From Clostridia bacterium (lineage in GTDB: Bacteria > Bacillota > Clostridia > Christensenellales > Aristaeellaceae): 64,000 nucleotides of DNA. The notes below the pieces were generated by a model, which had not been told where the DNA came from, did not search any database, and was given only the letters and a program-made list of their open reading frames with translations. Location of the stretch: NCBI GenBank assembly GCA_017936375.1, contig JAGBFR010000012.1:1-64000 (forward strand), given 5' to 3'. Numbering within the stretch: the stretch's first letter is position 1; every line of letters begins with the position of its first letter. A program made the position numbers and the translations under genes. Shown here piece by piece: positions 42,858-51,950 of this stretch.

Positions 42858-42863
42858 TATAAT
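42858..42863 (+). promoter_or_regulatory. -10 element before the HTH gene
   Basis: A perfect TATAAT sits 30 bases before the start at 42894 in an AT-rich stretch, but no clear -35 lies at the right distance. The AT-rich divergent gap (42678-42893) contrasts with the GC-rich surroundings. Confidence 0.4.
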
Positions 42864-42893
42864 ATTGTTAATAACCTGACAGGAGGAACCGCC

Positions 42894-44360
42894 ATGCAGA
42901 CATTCCCCGAAGCGCTTGCCGAGATTCTCAAGCGCAGACAGATGTCCGCCTCTGTCGCGGCGGCAGCGCTCGGCTATTCGAGCAAGACCGCGCTGCTGCG
43001 CATTCTCAATGCAGAGAGCAAGCCCTCCAGCTATAAAAAGTGCTTCGACGCCATCAAGGCCGCAGAATCCTTCTCACTGACCGGCGAGGAAGAAGAGCGC
43101 CTCGAGCGCGCGCTGCAGGTCAGCACCTTCGGCAAGACGCTCTATATCGTCAACAGCCTCCTGGATAGCCTCCTGCATCCGCCGGTCATCGGCGAGGATC
43201 CCGCCGGGCAGAAGATCGAGGGGCTCAGAGGCGTATCGGTCTTTGAAGACCTGATCGGGAGCATTCTCAATCTGAACGGTATCGAAATCCATATCCACGG
43301 AAGATGCCCTGTCCCGCTGATCAACCGCCTCTCCCGCCTGGCAGATCATCCGTCCGTCAGCGGCGTCTATCAGATCATCGCCGTGCGCGCGGACGACCCG
43401 GAGGATTACCGCACGGTCGGCGATTCCAGCCACATCATCTTCAGCTCCAAATACTCGCTCTACACCTATGTAACCAAGACGGATGATGTGCGCAACTGGG
43501 CCTTCCACAGCGGCATCATCCTGATCACCGGCGTCGGGAATGACGGCGTGCGGCACAGCTACATGCTCACGCCGCTGGACAGCGAGTGCTACTACTGCAT
43601 CCATGAGACGAACGACAGCATCCTCGGCCTGCGGGACAGGATCATCGAGCAGGCCGGGGACCGCATCCAGCCCATCAAAACCAACAGGAATTACCCCGAC
43701 GAGCCCTTCCCGCTCAATTACATCCAGTTTATCGACGATTACCGGCGCATCGAGCATAACCGGGAAATCCTGACCGTCAAGCCGGATCTTCCGTTCTTCT
43801 GCATTCCGCCGGATCTGCTCTTCCCGATCGTCCTCAATGCATTCTCCTCCGTGAGCGCCATGGAATCGGGCGACATCGCCTTCACAAGGCTGTACAATAT
43901 CCAGAAGAGCCGATATGACAATCTCTTTGAAAAAAGCAAGGATACCCATATCATCCTCAGCCGGGAGGCCATGGAGCTCTTCGCCCGGACGGGTAAGCAG
44001 GAGGATCACTTTTTCCTCATCCGCCCATACACGCCGCAGGAGCGCGTGATCATCCTGAGCAATCTGCTGGAAAAGATGCAGACCTGCCCGAATTTCCATA
44101 TCTGGTACATCAGGAATTCTTCGATCACCATCGACAAGGAAATCACCGGATATGAAAACTATGCGCTGGCGATCGTCCAGTCCGGCACATCGTGGAATAT
44201 CGGCAGCGACCATCAGGAGATCCTGCTGGAGAGCAAGCTCGTCGCCTCCTGCTTCAGCGATTATTACCTCAATCATCTGCTCAAGAACGACGTCTGCTCC
44301 TTCAAGGAGAATATCGCCATCATGAGGGAGCTCATCGAGATCGCAAAGAGCGCAGAATAA
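42894..44360 (+). CDS. HTH-containing protein with large unknown domain
   Basis: A 488-residue protein. The first ~55 residues (FPEALAEILKRRQMSASVAAAALGYSSKTALLRILN) look like a Cro/C1-type helix-turn-helix with the order helix-turn-recognition helix and a downstream helix. The remaining ~430 residues have no motif that I know; they contain regular alpha/beta stretches and conserved-looking GIEIHIHG and LYTYVTKTDD. A large effector-sensing transcription factor is the best guess. AGGAGG precedes the start. It stands alone, divergent from tat. Confidence 0.65.
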   Translation: MQTFPEALAEILKRRQMSASVAAAALGYSSKTALLRILNAESKPSSYKKCFDAIKAAESFSLTGEEEERLERALQVSTFGKTLYIVNSLLDSLLHPPVIGEDPAGQKIEGLRGVSVFEDLIGSILNLNGIEIHIHGRCPVPLINRLSRLADHPSVSGVYQIIAVRADDPEDYRTVGDSSHIIFSSKYSLYTYVTKTDDVRNWAFHSGIILITGVGNDGVRHSYMLTPLDSECYYCIHETNDSILGLRDRIIEQAGDRIQPIKTNRNYPDEPFPLNYIQFIDDYRRIEHNREILTVKPDLPFFCIPPDLLFPIVLNAFSSVSAMESGDIAFTRLYNIQKSRYDNLFEKSKDTHIILSREAMELFARTGKQEDHFFLIRPYTPQERVIILSNLLEKMQTCPNFHIWYIRNSSITIDKEITGYENYALAIVQSGTSWNIGSDHQEILLESKLVASCFSDYYLNHLLKNDVCSFKENIAIMRELIEIAKSAE

Positions 44361-44366
44361 CAAAAT

Positions 44367-44390
44367 CCGCCCTTCCGCAAGGAGGGGCGG
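44367..44390. terminator. Terminator between the HTH gene and the TRIC gene
   Basis: CCGCCC and GGGCGG arms with an imperfect inner stem and a short T-containing tail; 6 bases past the plus-strand stop codon and 5 before the minus-strand one. Confidence 0.5.
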
Positions 44391-44395
44391 GTTAT

Positions 44396-45037
44396 TTATA
44401 TCGCCTTCGGCAGATTCCACTTGAAGACCGTCGCCATCAGCCGCAGAATGGTCGTCACCGCCCAGCCGATTCCATAGGCCAGCATGGAGGAGACGCCAAA
44501 GTGATTGAGCACGGAGAAGGTCAGCGCGCCGAGGAGCGCCGCGACGGCGTAGATGCGCTTCTTCAGGACGAAGGGCATCTCCTGAAGCATCACATCGCGC
44601 AGCATGCCGCCGCCGACAGCGGTCGTCATGCCGAGGAACGTCAGCAGGAAGATGTTATCGCTGAAGCCCGCGTCCGCGCCGATGCGCGCGCCGGAGACGG
44701 CAAACACGCCAAGGCCGATCGCATCGAAGATGTTGTTGATCTGCTCGATGCGCTTCTCGTCCTCAAAGAAGCGCTCCCTGTTCATCCTCGCGTAGATAAA
44801 GACGATCAGCGCGCAGACGACGGAGAGAAACACATAATGGAAATTTTCAAACATGTGCGGCGGAACATGGCCGATGAGGATATCCCGGATCGTGCCGCCG
44901 CCCAGCGCCGTAAAGACCGCCAGCAGCAGCACGCCGAAGATGTCCGTCCGCTTCTCAACGGCGACCATCGCGCCGGAGACGGCGAACGCCGCCGTGCCGA
45001 TCCACTCGCCGATCTGAAAGAACAGATTGATGCTCAT
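44396..45037 (-). CDS. TRIC-type (UPF0126) membrane protein
   Basis: A 213-residue inner membrane protein with about seven helices and an internal duplication: AFAVSGAMVAV with ALGGGTIRDIL in the first half, FAVSGARIGAD with AVGGGMLRDVM in the second. This matches the prokaryotic trimeric intracellular cation channel family (YadS/UPF0126), which conducts K+ or carries small solutes. Its start overlaps the stop of the HD gene by 4 bases, so it is translationally coupled. Confidence 0.88.
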   Translation of the reverse strand: MSINLFFQIGEWIGTAAFAVSGAMVAVEKRTDIFGVLLLAVFTALGGGTIRDILIGHVPPHMFENFHYVFLSVVCALIVFIYARMNRERFFEDEKRIEQINNIFDAIGLGVFAVSGARIGADAGFSDNIFLLTFLGMTTAVGGGMLRDVMLQEMPFVLKKRIYAVAALLGALTFSVLNHFGVSSMLAYGIGWAVTTILRLMATVFKWNLPKAI

Positions 45038-45699
45038 GCTTCTTCTCTTTTCTTCTCATTCTGAGGGGATGCAGGCCTGTCATAGAATGCCTCCAGCCTG
45101 TCGCGGAGGTAGGCCTCCTCCTCGTCGCCGGTGTTCGTCCCGGCCTTGCCGCGCGCGTCGCACACGGCAAGCAGCGCCAGCTCCTGCGGGCAGACGGAGA
45201 GCACGAAGATCTTGTTGGTGCTCTTCGCCTTCGCCTTTCCGTAGAAGCAGGTGTGCACGCGCATGTGCAGGCGGCACATATTGATGCAGTATTCCACCAT
45301 CTCGTGCGCATAGCCCAGCGGCCGCAGCATTCTGGAGATCAGCGGCACGCCGGTGTTTTCATGCCCGATGGCCGTCCAGTTCCCCTTGTCGTTGAGGCAG
45401 GTGGAGACCTTCTTGCCAAGATCGTGCGTGAGCGCGGCGAGCATGAAGGCCAGCGGATCGGACGCGCGGTCCTTGACCTTCGCTGCCTCCTCGATGACGA
45501 GCATCGTGTGCTCAAAGGCGTCGCCCTCGGGGTGATACTTCGGATTCTGCGGCACGCCGCGCAGCGCCAGCAGCTGGGGCAGCCACGGCGCGCAGGGATG
45601 GCTTTCATCGATCGCATCAAAGAAGGCGCGCGGATGCTCGCCGAGCAGCGCAGCGCTGATCTCGCGCCTCGCCTCGTCCTTTGTCCATCTTCCGCTCAT
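45034..45699 (-). CDS. HD-domain phosphohydrolase
   Basis: A 221-residue metal-dependent hydrolase. FEHTMLVIEEA and ALTHDLGK provide the H...HD...D motif of the HD superfamily, as found in the HD domains beside CCA-adding enzymes. Likely a phosphohydrolase on a nucleotide or RNA end. The start overlaps the small gene at 45696 and the stop overlaps the TRIC gene, each by ATGA. Confidence 0.82.
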   Translation of the reverse strand: MSGRWTKDEARREISAALLGEHPRAFFDAIDESHPCAPWLPQLLALRGVPQNPKYHPEGDAFEHTMLVIEEAAKVKDRASDPLAFMLAALTHDLGKKVSTCLNDKGNWTAIGHENTGVPLISRMLRPLGYAHEMVEYCINMCRLHMRVHTCFYGKAKAKSTNKIFVLSVCPQELALLAVCDARGKAGTNTGDEEEAYLRDRLEAFYDRPASPQNEKKREEA

Positions 45700-45920
45700 T
45701 CCAATTCCCCCTGATCGCCGCGCGCATACGCCGCCGTCAGCACCTGCGAAAGCGCATAGCGCGACTCCCGCTTCCTGCCCGGCAGCAGCGCCGTGAATCC
45801 GTCGTCATCCACCGACGTGACCTGCATATTCTTCTTGATCATCGCGCCGCCCTCGTCCATCAGCACGACGCAGATCTTCCTCTCCCGCTCCAGGGAGTAT
45901 TTGAGAAACCGCTCGATCAA
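45696..45920 (-). CDS. Small conserved-looking protein
   Basis: A 74-residue protein, starting MIERFLKYSLERERKICVVL, with a WYL-like or Sm-like beta rhythm and ending YARGDQGE. I believe proteins of this kind recur in Clostridia but cannot name a function. It overlaps both neighbours by 4 bases (membrane protein gene upstream, HD gene downstream), so it is in a tightly coupled four-gene operon. Confidence 0.75.
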   Translation of the reverse strand: MIERFLKYSLERERKICVVLMDEGGAMIKKNMQVTSVDDDGFTALLPGRKRESRYALSQVLTAAYARGDQGELE

Positions 45921-47848
45921 TTCTTACTCTCTCCCGTGTCCCCGACGCGGTAGATCCGCACGTCCGGGTTTTCGTATACCAGCTCATACATTTCATCCAG
46001 CGCATCATAGTCGACGTCAAAATCCGCCCGCTCATAGTCGCTCACGTAGATGTAATCGACGCCGTACTGCTCAAGGATCTGCCCGTTCTCCTCCGGGAAT
46101 TCGTAAAAGCTGCGGCAGGCCCGCGCCTGTGCGCCGTAGTCAAGCCCATGGAAGTAGACGTAGAGATCGCTGCCGCAGATGATCTGCCTGCCGGCAAGCG
46201 AAGCGACCGGATTGATGTGCTGCTGGCCGGTCATGAAGACGTCGTCTCTGTCCGTGTTCTCGCTGATCCATTTGCCCGCCGCGACGGCATTCCTGCCGAA
46301 GAGCTGATAGCCGGAGACGACCTCGCGCGCGATGGACAGCCCGCCGGAGAGCGTGCTCACGAGGATGAAGAGCGCCGCCAGCAGCCTGCGCCCGCCGAGC
46401 CCGGCCAGGCGCTGCATGATGATCGAGCCGTAATCCGCCGCGAGGATCGCGCCGAACATGTACCAGATGTAGAAGAGCTTGTTGTTGTCGTATTCATTGG
46501 GCTGGAAGAGGATCGTCTCCGCAACGACGTAAATTGCCGTCATGCCCAGCAGGATATCGGCATAGCCGCGCTTCCTCGCATGGAAGCAGGCGCAGAGGAT
46601 CAGCACGAAGGGCAGACCCACGTTCTTGATCCAGAAGAAGAAGTATCCGTCGATCATCCCGCGCCCGCCGCTGTTGTTCACCCAGTTAAACTGCAGGCGG
46701 AGCGAGCCGCCCTCCACCGTCTGGCGGATGGCGTTGCCCAGCAGCTGCGGCAGGGCGAGGACGAGCACAATGCCCAGATACACGCATGCGCGCAGGAGAA
46801 TCCCCTTCACATCCTCCGGCTTTATGATCATCCTGCCCAGCAGGAAGCCGCCGGAGAAAAGCGCCAGCGCGAGGAAGGTGTGCGTATGCACCAGCGGCAG
46901 CGCGCTCGCCCAGATGGCCAGCATCACCGTCTGGCGCATGGAGCGCGCCCGCGCGGAGGAAATCAAGAGATACAGCGCCGGCAGCACCATCGCCCAGCCG
47001 CCCAGCAGCGCGCGCTGGGGAATCATCAGATCCGCGATGACATTGGACCAGCGCAGGTTGTGGTCAGGCTGATTGGCCGGGGTCTTGTAATACCCGGTGA
47101 AGATCTCGCTGATCTTGGCGAAATGATCGCGCCCCGCCATGTCAAAGTCATAGAGGAAGCCAAGGCCGCCATTGAGGAAGAAGAGCAGCGCCGCCACGGC
47201 GATCGCCTTCCCCCTGTCGCCCATGATCTGATGAGCGAGGATCATATAGCCCGCATAGGTCAGCGCCATGAGCATCGTGCCCGGGACGATGACCGCCATA
47301 TTGAGCTCCATACCAAAGAGCAGGAACGTCGTGCTCAGCGAATCCGCCATGTACGGATAGGACAGCGCCGTATCCGCCAGCAGATTATAGCTCGGCGGGA
47401 AGGACATATTTTCAAGCGACGTGATGAAGGACAGGTGCATGCACAGGTCGCCGTAGGTGGACTGGCCGCACCAGTAGGATCCGTCCGCGGCGGGCATGAT
47501 CATATGCGTATACTGCAGATAGCCCGAGAGCAGCGTCAGCGGCACGCAGACCGCCGCCATCGCGCCGAGAAGACGCCAGTCCTCCCCGCGCATCATCGCC
47601 GCCTCGCTCCTCTCCCGAAGGAAAAAGCAGCCGCCGGTCATCGCCATCAGCAGGGCCGCAGCCGCAGCATGCGCCTTGAGCGAAAAATCAAAGGCATACG
47701 CCATGAGCGCGGGCAGCTGCATCAGCAGCAGGAAGCCGAGCGACACGCCCAGCCAGACCCGCACGACCGGGCTCTTTTTCGGCAGCAGCATGCGGATGAT
47801 CGCCGCGCCGCTGATCAGATAGAGAAGCAGATAACAGATTGCCGCCAT
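45917..47848 (-). CDS. Large polytopic membrane protein, GT-C-like
   Basis: A 643-residue protein with about 12 predicted membrane helices in the first ~510 residues and a soluble C-terminal tail. Extracytoplasmic acidic loops (SYWCGQSTYGDLCMHLSFI; FLYDFDMAGRDHF) and the overall layout resemble GT-C glycosyltransferases or YfhO-like membrane enzymes that use lipid-linked sugars. No catalytic residue can be fixed by eye. AGGAAAGG precedes the start. First gene of the four-gene coupled operon down to 44396. Confidence 0.7.
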   Translation of the reverse strand: MAAICYLLLYLISGAAIIRMLLPKKSPVVRVWLGVSLGFLLLMQLPALMAYAFDFSLKAHAAAAALLMAMTGGCFFLRERSEAAMMRGEDWRLLGAMAAVCVPLTLLSGYLQYTHMIMPAADGSYWCGQSTYGDLCMHLSFITSLENMSFPPSYNLLADTALSYPYMADSLSTTFLLFGMELNMAVIVPGTMLMALTYAGYMILAHQIMGDRGKAIAVAALLFFLNGGLGFLYDFDMAGRDHFAKISEIFTGYYKTPANQPDHNLRWSNVIADLMIPQRALLGGWAMVLPALYLLISSARARSMRQTVMLAIWASALPLVHTHTFLALALFSGGFLLGRMIIKPEDVKGILLRACVYLGIVLVLALPQLLGNAIRQTVEGGSLRLQFNWVNNSGGRGMIDGYFFFWIKNVGLPFVLILCACFHARKRGYADILLGMTAIYVVAETILFQPNEYDNNKLFYIWYMFGAILAADYGSIIMQRLAGLGGRRLLAALFILVSTLSGGLSIAREVVSGYQLFGRNAVAAGKWISENTDRDDVFMTGQQHINPVASLAGRQIICGSDLYVYFHGLDYGAQARACRSFYEFPEENGQILEQYGVDYIYVSDYERADFDVDYDALDEMYELVYENPDVRIYRVGDTGESKN

Positions 47849-47961
47849 GAAATAGCCTTTCCTGACGAAATGATATTCCGTCCGTCAATGAGTGAAGCGC
47901 CCCGCCGCTGATGCGGCGGAGCGTCGTATTGGAATTCTGAATCCATTCCGCCGGAGCGCCC

Positions 47962-48139
47962 TCTGCGCGTACGGCGCCTGTCAGCCTCGTGCGCAGAAAA
48001 ATGATCGTCGAACACTTCCGTCGGAACCGGGTGCGGGCACAGCCCGCTTATCTGCGCGTACGGCGCCTGTCGGCCTCGTGCGCAGAAAAATGATCGTCGA
48101 ACACTTCCGTCGGAACCGGGTGCGGGCACAGCCCGCTTA
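47962..48139. repeat. 89-bp tandem duplication
   Basis: Two head-to-tail copies, 47962-48050 and 48051-48139, identical except for one base (TCAGCC against TCGGCC). Each contains hairpins CTGCGC...GCGCAG and GCGGGCTGTGCCCGC. On the minus strand the unit starts exactly with the TAA stop codon of the gene ending at 48137. The rest of this 288-bp gap holds another GC hairpin (~47893-47918) and nothing else. Confidence 0.9.
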
Positions 48140-48811
48140 GTTTGCCTGATCCCCGTGAATGACCTGCAGCGCAGGCTTGCGCCTGCGGCGGCGCGGAGAA
48201 TCGGAATCCTCCCCCGCCTCCTCATTTTCTTCTTCAGCCTCCTGCATGCGCACGGGCGGCCTGTAGCCGCTGCGCATGGACGCGGGCGGGACGATGGTGG
48301 TCGTCTGCGGGGTGCGTGCGGCGCTCACCGCGGGCGCGGTGCGCTCAATCCTGTGCATCGGCGCGGCGAGGTCGTCGTCCTCCGGCTCGACCTCGTCCTC
48401 CTGCCCATGCATCTGGCGGAGACCGGCCTGCGCGATGCGCGTCACATCCTCCCCGCCCAGATCCTTATGGATGCCGGCAAGGTCGGAGAGCGCCTTCTTC
48501 CGGCGCTTCTGCTCGCCCATGTCGCGGCGCATCTCCCGCGCGGACGCCTCGGTACAGATCGCCTGGCTGAGCAGCATCAGGTAATAGCTGCGCGAGAAGG
48601 CGATGATGATCGTATCGAGCGCGGCGATCAGCACGAGCATCAGCGGCACCATCCAGAGCTGGCCGATGCCAAGGATGACCGTGTATACGCCCAGCGCAAG
48701 GGTCAGCACAATCACGCCGATGAGGCTGATCTTTTCAATCCGCTTTGCGCTCCTGCGCAGGGCGAGCGCCGTCCTGTTCGTCAGGCGGATGGCGTCTTTG
48801 CTATGGCTCAT
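48137..48811 (-). CDS. Two-span membrane protein with disordered tail
   Basis: A 224-residue protein of unknown function. Two hydrophobic helices (IGVIVLTLALGVYTVIL and VPLMLVLIAALDTIIIAF) lie between residues ~30 and 72. The C-terminal half is low-complexity, rich in Glu, Pro, Met and Arg, ending in an RRRRRK cluster and so probably cytoplasmic and disordered. I place the start at the ATG at 48811 (GAGGG 5 bases upstream); a GTG at 48823 overlapping the upstream stop is possible. It follows three peptidase genes. Confidence 0.7.
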   Translation of the reverse strand: MSHSKDAIRLTNRTALALRRSAKRIEKISLIGVIVLTLALGVYTVILGIGQLWMVPLMLVLIAALDTIIIAFSRSYYLMLLSQAICTEASAREMRRDMGEQKRRKKALSDLAGIHKDLGGEDVTRIAQAGLRQMHGQEDEVEPEDDDLAAPMHRIERTAPAVSAARTPQTTTIVPPASMRSGYRPPVRMQEAEEENEEAGEDSDSPRRRRRKPALQVIHGDQAN

Positions 48812-48819
48812 AGAATCCC

Positions 48820-49809
48820 TCACTTCTGCACGACGGCCAGCAGCAATTCATACGCCGCCTGCACGTCGCGGATATCGACGGTTTCCGCCGCGCTGTGAAT
48901 GTAGCGGCAGGGGATGGAGATCACGCCGGAGGGCACGCCGCCGCGCGTCTTCTGGATCGCGCCCGCGTCCGTTCCGCCGTAGGGCAGCACCTCGCGCTGC
49001 ACCATAATGCCGTTCTCCTTCGCGGTGTCCAGCATGAGATCGACCACGGCGGGCGTGCAGATGAGGCTCCTGTCCATGATCTTGACCGCAGCGCCCTTGC
49101 CAAGCGCCATCGGCACATGGTTTTCATGCCCCGGGATATCGCCCACGCCGGTCACGTCCAGCGCGATGCCCATATCCGGCTCAGCAGCGAAGGCCGCCGT
49201 CTGCGCGCCGCGCAGGCCGACCTCCTCCTGGACGGAGAAGACGGCGACGATCTCATTTTTCACCTGCCGGGGCAGGTCGAGCAGCATCTGCGCCTGAATG
49301 AAGCAGGCGATGCGGTCGTCCATCGCGGGCGAAGAGAGGCGATGCTCGCCCAGCTTCTTCACGCTCGGGGCATAGACGGCGATCTCGCCGATCGGTGCGA
49401 TGGCAAGCGCCTCCTCGCGGCTCTCCGCGCCGACGTCGATGTAGAGATGACGGATTTCGGGGCTCTTTTCATTCTCATCGGCGAAGACCACGCCCGCAGC
49501 GCCGTTTTCAAAAACGACCTGCTGGCCGATCATATTCGCCGGGCGGATGCCGCCGACATTGCACACGCGCAGGAAGCCCTTCTCCTCCGCGTCCATGACG
49601 ATCAGACCGATGTGATCCATGTGCGAGGAGAGCATGATGCGCCTGCCCGTGCCGTCGCCCTTGCGCACGGCGATCAGGTTGCCCATCACGTCCGTGGTCA
49701 GGCTGTCGACATGGCCCTCAAGCGCCTTTGCGATGACCGCGCGCACGCCGTCCTCGCGGCTGGTCGCGCCGTAGGCGGTCAGAATGGATTCAAGGAGCTG
49801 CATATTCAT
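48820..49809 (-). CDS. M42-family aminopeptidase (paralogue 1)
   Basis: A 329-residue metallo-aminopeptidase of the TET/FrvX family, cytosolic and usually dodecameric. Metal and catalytic residues visible: LSSHMDHIGL (His, Asp), AMDDRIA (bridging Asp), QEEVGLRGA (Glu-Glu), ALDVTGVGD (Asp) and CRYIHS (His). It cleaves N-terminal residues from peptides. GGAGG precedes the start. Third in a row of three paralogues, 36 bp after the previous one. Endoglucanase annotations for this family are historical. Confidence 0.92.
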   Translation of the reverse strand: MNMQLLESILTAYGATSREDGVRAVIAKALEGHVDSLTTDVMGNLIAVRKGDGTGRRIMLSSHMDHIGLIVMDAEEKGFLRVCNVGGIRPANMIGQQVVFENGAAGVVFADENEKSPEIRHLYIDVGAESREEALAIAPIGEIAVYAPSVKKLGEHRLSSPAMDDRIACFIQAQMLLDLPRQVKNEIVAVFSVQEEVGLRGAQTAAFAAEPDMGIALDVTGVGDIPGHENHVPMALGKGAAVKIMDRSLICTPAVVDLMLDTAKENGIMVQREVLPYGGTDAGAIQKTRGGVPSGVISIPCRYIHSAAETVDIRDVQAAYELLLAVVQK

Positions 49810-49845
49810 AGGATTTGCCTCCTGATTGTTTGATCTTCTATCTGC

Positions 49846-50880
49846 TTAAAGACGCCCGATCTCCTCAAGCATCGCCAGCGTCAGCGCGCGCAGCGCGTCG
49901 ACGTCGCTCAGCTTGCATACGCTCGAGGGCGAATGGATGTAGCGGCAGGGGACGGCCATCACCAGCGACGGAATGCCGCCCTGCGCCAGATGGATGGAGC
50001 CCGCATCCGTGCCGCCGGCGACATAGCGCTTATACTGCACGGGGATGCCGCGCGACTTCGCCGTGCTCATCGCCATTTCGCGCAGCGGCCTGTTCATGAT
50101 GACGCTCCTGTCCATCAGGCTGACCACGGCGCCCTTGCCGCAGGCTGTCACCTGCAGATGCTCCGGCACATCGCCCATGTCATTGGAGGTCGTGCCCTCA
50201 AGGATCAGCGCGAGGTCGGGCTTCACCCTGTTGGCGGCGATCTTCGCGCCGCGCAGGCCGCATTCCTCCTGCACGGTAAAGACGCAGGTCATATCGCCCG
50301 CGTAATCGCTCTTTTCCAGCGCGTCAAGCAGGATCAGGCAGCCGACGCGGTCGTCCAGCGCCTTCGCCTTGGCAAAGCCGTCGCCGAATTCCACATAATG
50401 GCTGTCAAACGTCGCATACGTGCCCGGCGGGCAGAGCTTCTCCGCCTCCTCCTTGGAGGACGCGCCGATATCGATGCTCAGCCGGTCGTAGCCCGGGGCG
50501 GTGCTGAATTCCTCGTCGGTCATCAGGTGAATGGCCTTGAAGCCGATCACGCCCGGCACCCTGTCCTTGCCGATGAGCACCCGGCGGGAGGCGATCACCC
50601 GCGGGTCGATTCCGCCCACGGGCGCAAAGCGCAGCATGCCGCTCTCCGTGGCGAAGCGGATGATGAAGCCCACCTCGTCCATATGCGCACAGAGCATCAC
50701 GTGCTTTTTGCCCGCATCCCTGCCCGGGCGGTGGGCATAGAGATTGCCCATCGTGTCGGTAAATACCTTCGCGCCCTCGCAGCCGGCGAGCAGGCGCTCC
50801 GCCTCTTTTTTCAGCGCCTCGCGCGCCTCTTTTTCATATCCGGCGGGGCCGCGCAGCGCGGTGATCTCCCTCAGCAGCAC
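49846..50880 (-). CDS. M42-family aminopeptidase (paralogue 2), GTG start
   Basis: A 344-residue M42 peptidase. LCAHMDEVGF, KALDDRVG, QEECGLRGA, ILEGTTSND (Glu at the position where the other two have Asp) and CRYIHS give the two-metal site. The GTG at 50880 follows GGAGGG by 6 bases and overlaps the upstream gene by 10 bases, implying coupled translation. The Asp/Glu difference may reflect a distinct metal or residue preference. A start further upstream would lie inside paralogue 3 and is unlikely. Confidence 0.9.
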   Translation of the reverse strand: MLLREITALRGPAGYEKEAREALKKEAERLLAGCEGAKVFTDTMGNLYAHRPGRDAGKKHVMLCAHMDEVGFIIRFATESGMLRFAPVGGIDPRVIASRRVLIGKDRVPGVIGFKAIHLMTDEEFSTAPGYDRLSIDIGASSKEEAEKLCPPGTYATFDSHYVEFGDGFAKAKALDDRVGCLILLDALEKSDYAGDMTCVFTVQEECGLRGAKIAANRVKPDLALILEGTTSNDMGDVPEHLQVTACGKGAVVSLMDRSVIMNRPLREMAMSTAKSRGIPVQYKRYVAGGTDAGSIHLAQGGIPSLVMAVPCRYIHSPSSVCKLSDVDALRALTLAMLEEIGRL

Positions 50881-51914
50881 AGCAATCCCTCCCAGTCTTC
50901 TCCGATGCTGCAGATGACCTCTGCGAGCAGGTGCGCCTGCGCATGCATGACGCTCTCGTCGCAGGTCTCCACGGTCGTGTGCATGTATTTGAGCGGCAGG
51001 CTCATCAGAGCGCAGGGCACGCCCTCGCGGGAAATCTGAATCTCCCACGCGTCGGTGTAGGTGTTGCCGGGGCAGACCTCGGTCACCGTCTTCACGCGCA
51101 GCCTCTCCGCCTGCTTTCTGATCAGATTTGTCAGCCCCTCATGCAGATTCGGGCCGACAGCCAGCGCCGTGCTGTCAATCGGGCAGGTCTCGCCGTTTCC
51201 GCTGCCCTCCATGGGCGCATGGGTCACGTCGAGCACGACCGCCATATCCGGCTTAATGCGATAGGCACTGGTGATCGCGCCAAGGGAGTCGATCTCCTCC
51301 CGCGCGGCGCAGACGTAATAAATATCTGCGTCATGCTGCCTGCGGGCCATCTCCTGCGCGCACTCGAGCAGGATCGCCGCGCAGGCGCGGTCGTCCATCG
51401 TCTTGCCGGAGAGCAGGCCGCCGGAGAGCGCCGTCGTCTCGCCCGTCAGCTGCACGGGCGTGCCCGCCGGCACAAGGCGGCGCACCTCATCCGGCGTAAG
51501 GCCGGTATCGATGTAAAGCTCCTCGACCGTGTAGGCCTTCTTCCGCTCGTCCGCGCCGAGCAGATGCGGCGGCTTCGCCCCGATGACGCCAAAGAGCGCG
51601 CCCTCCCGCGTGAGCAGGCGGACCTCTTGCGCCGGCAGGATCTGCCGCGCCACGCCGAGGGAGATGAAGCGGACGCTGCCGTCCTTCTCCACGCTCGTGG
51701 TCATCAGGCTCACCTCGTCAAGATGCGCGCAGAGCATGATCTTCGGCCCCTTGCCCGTGCCGCGCTGCACGGCGGTCATCGAGCCCATGGCGTCGACGGC
51801 CGCCTCGCCGCAATAGGGCGCAAACGCCTCGCGAAGCGCCTCGGCGACCTGCATTTCATTGCCGCTGGTGCCGGGCACAGCCGTGATCTCCCGCAGGAAT
51901 TTCAGCATTTCCAT
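50871..51914 (-). CDS. M42-family aminopeptidase (paralogue 3)
   Basis: A 347-residue M42 peptidase and the most divergent of the three. LCAHLDEVSL, KTMDDRACA, AREEIDSLGA, VLDVTHAP and LKYMHTT mark the site; the usual QEEvGLRGA is replaced by REEIDSLGA and CRYIHS by LKYMHTT. Metal ligands appear intact, so activity is likely with altered specificity. The ATG at 51914 lies 6 bases after GGAGA; the ATG at 51920 is too close. Confidence 0.9.
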   Translation of the reverse strand: MEMLKFLREITAVPGTSGNEMQVAEALREAFAPYCGEAAVDAMGSMTAVQRGTGKGPKIMLCAHLDEVSLMTTSVEKDGSVRFISLGVARQILPAQEVRLLTREGALFGVIGAKPPHLLGADERKKAYTVEELYIDTGLTPDEVRRLVPAGTPVQLTGETTALSGGLLSGKTMDDRACAAILLECAQEMARRQHDADIYYVCAAREEIDSLGAITSAYRIKPDMAVVLDVTHAPMEGSGNGETCPIDSTALAVGPNLHEGLTNLIRKQAERLRVKTVTEVCPGNTYTDAWEIQISREGVPCALMSLPLKYMHTTVETCDESVMHAQAHLLAEVICSIGEDWEGLLCC

Positions 51915-51950
51915 GTCCATTCTCCGTTCCGCACTGCGATGCAGCGCGCC

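Noticed and set aside
48820-51914. Endoglucanase assignment for the M42 proteins
   Set aside because: M42 members were once labelled endoglucanases; the visible residues are those of metallo-aminopeptidases.
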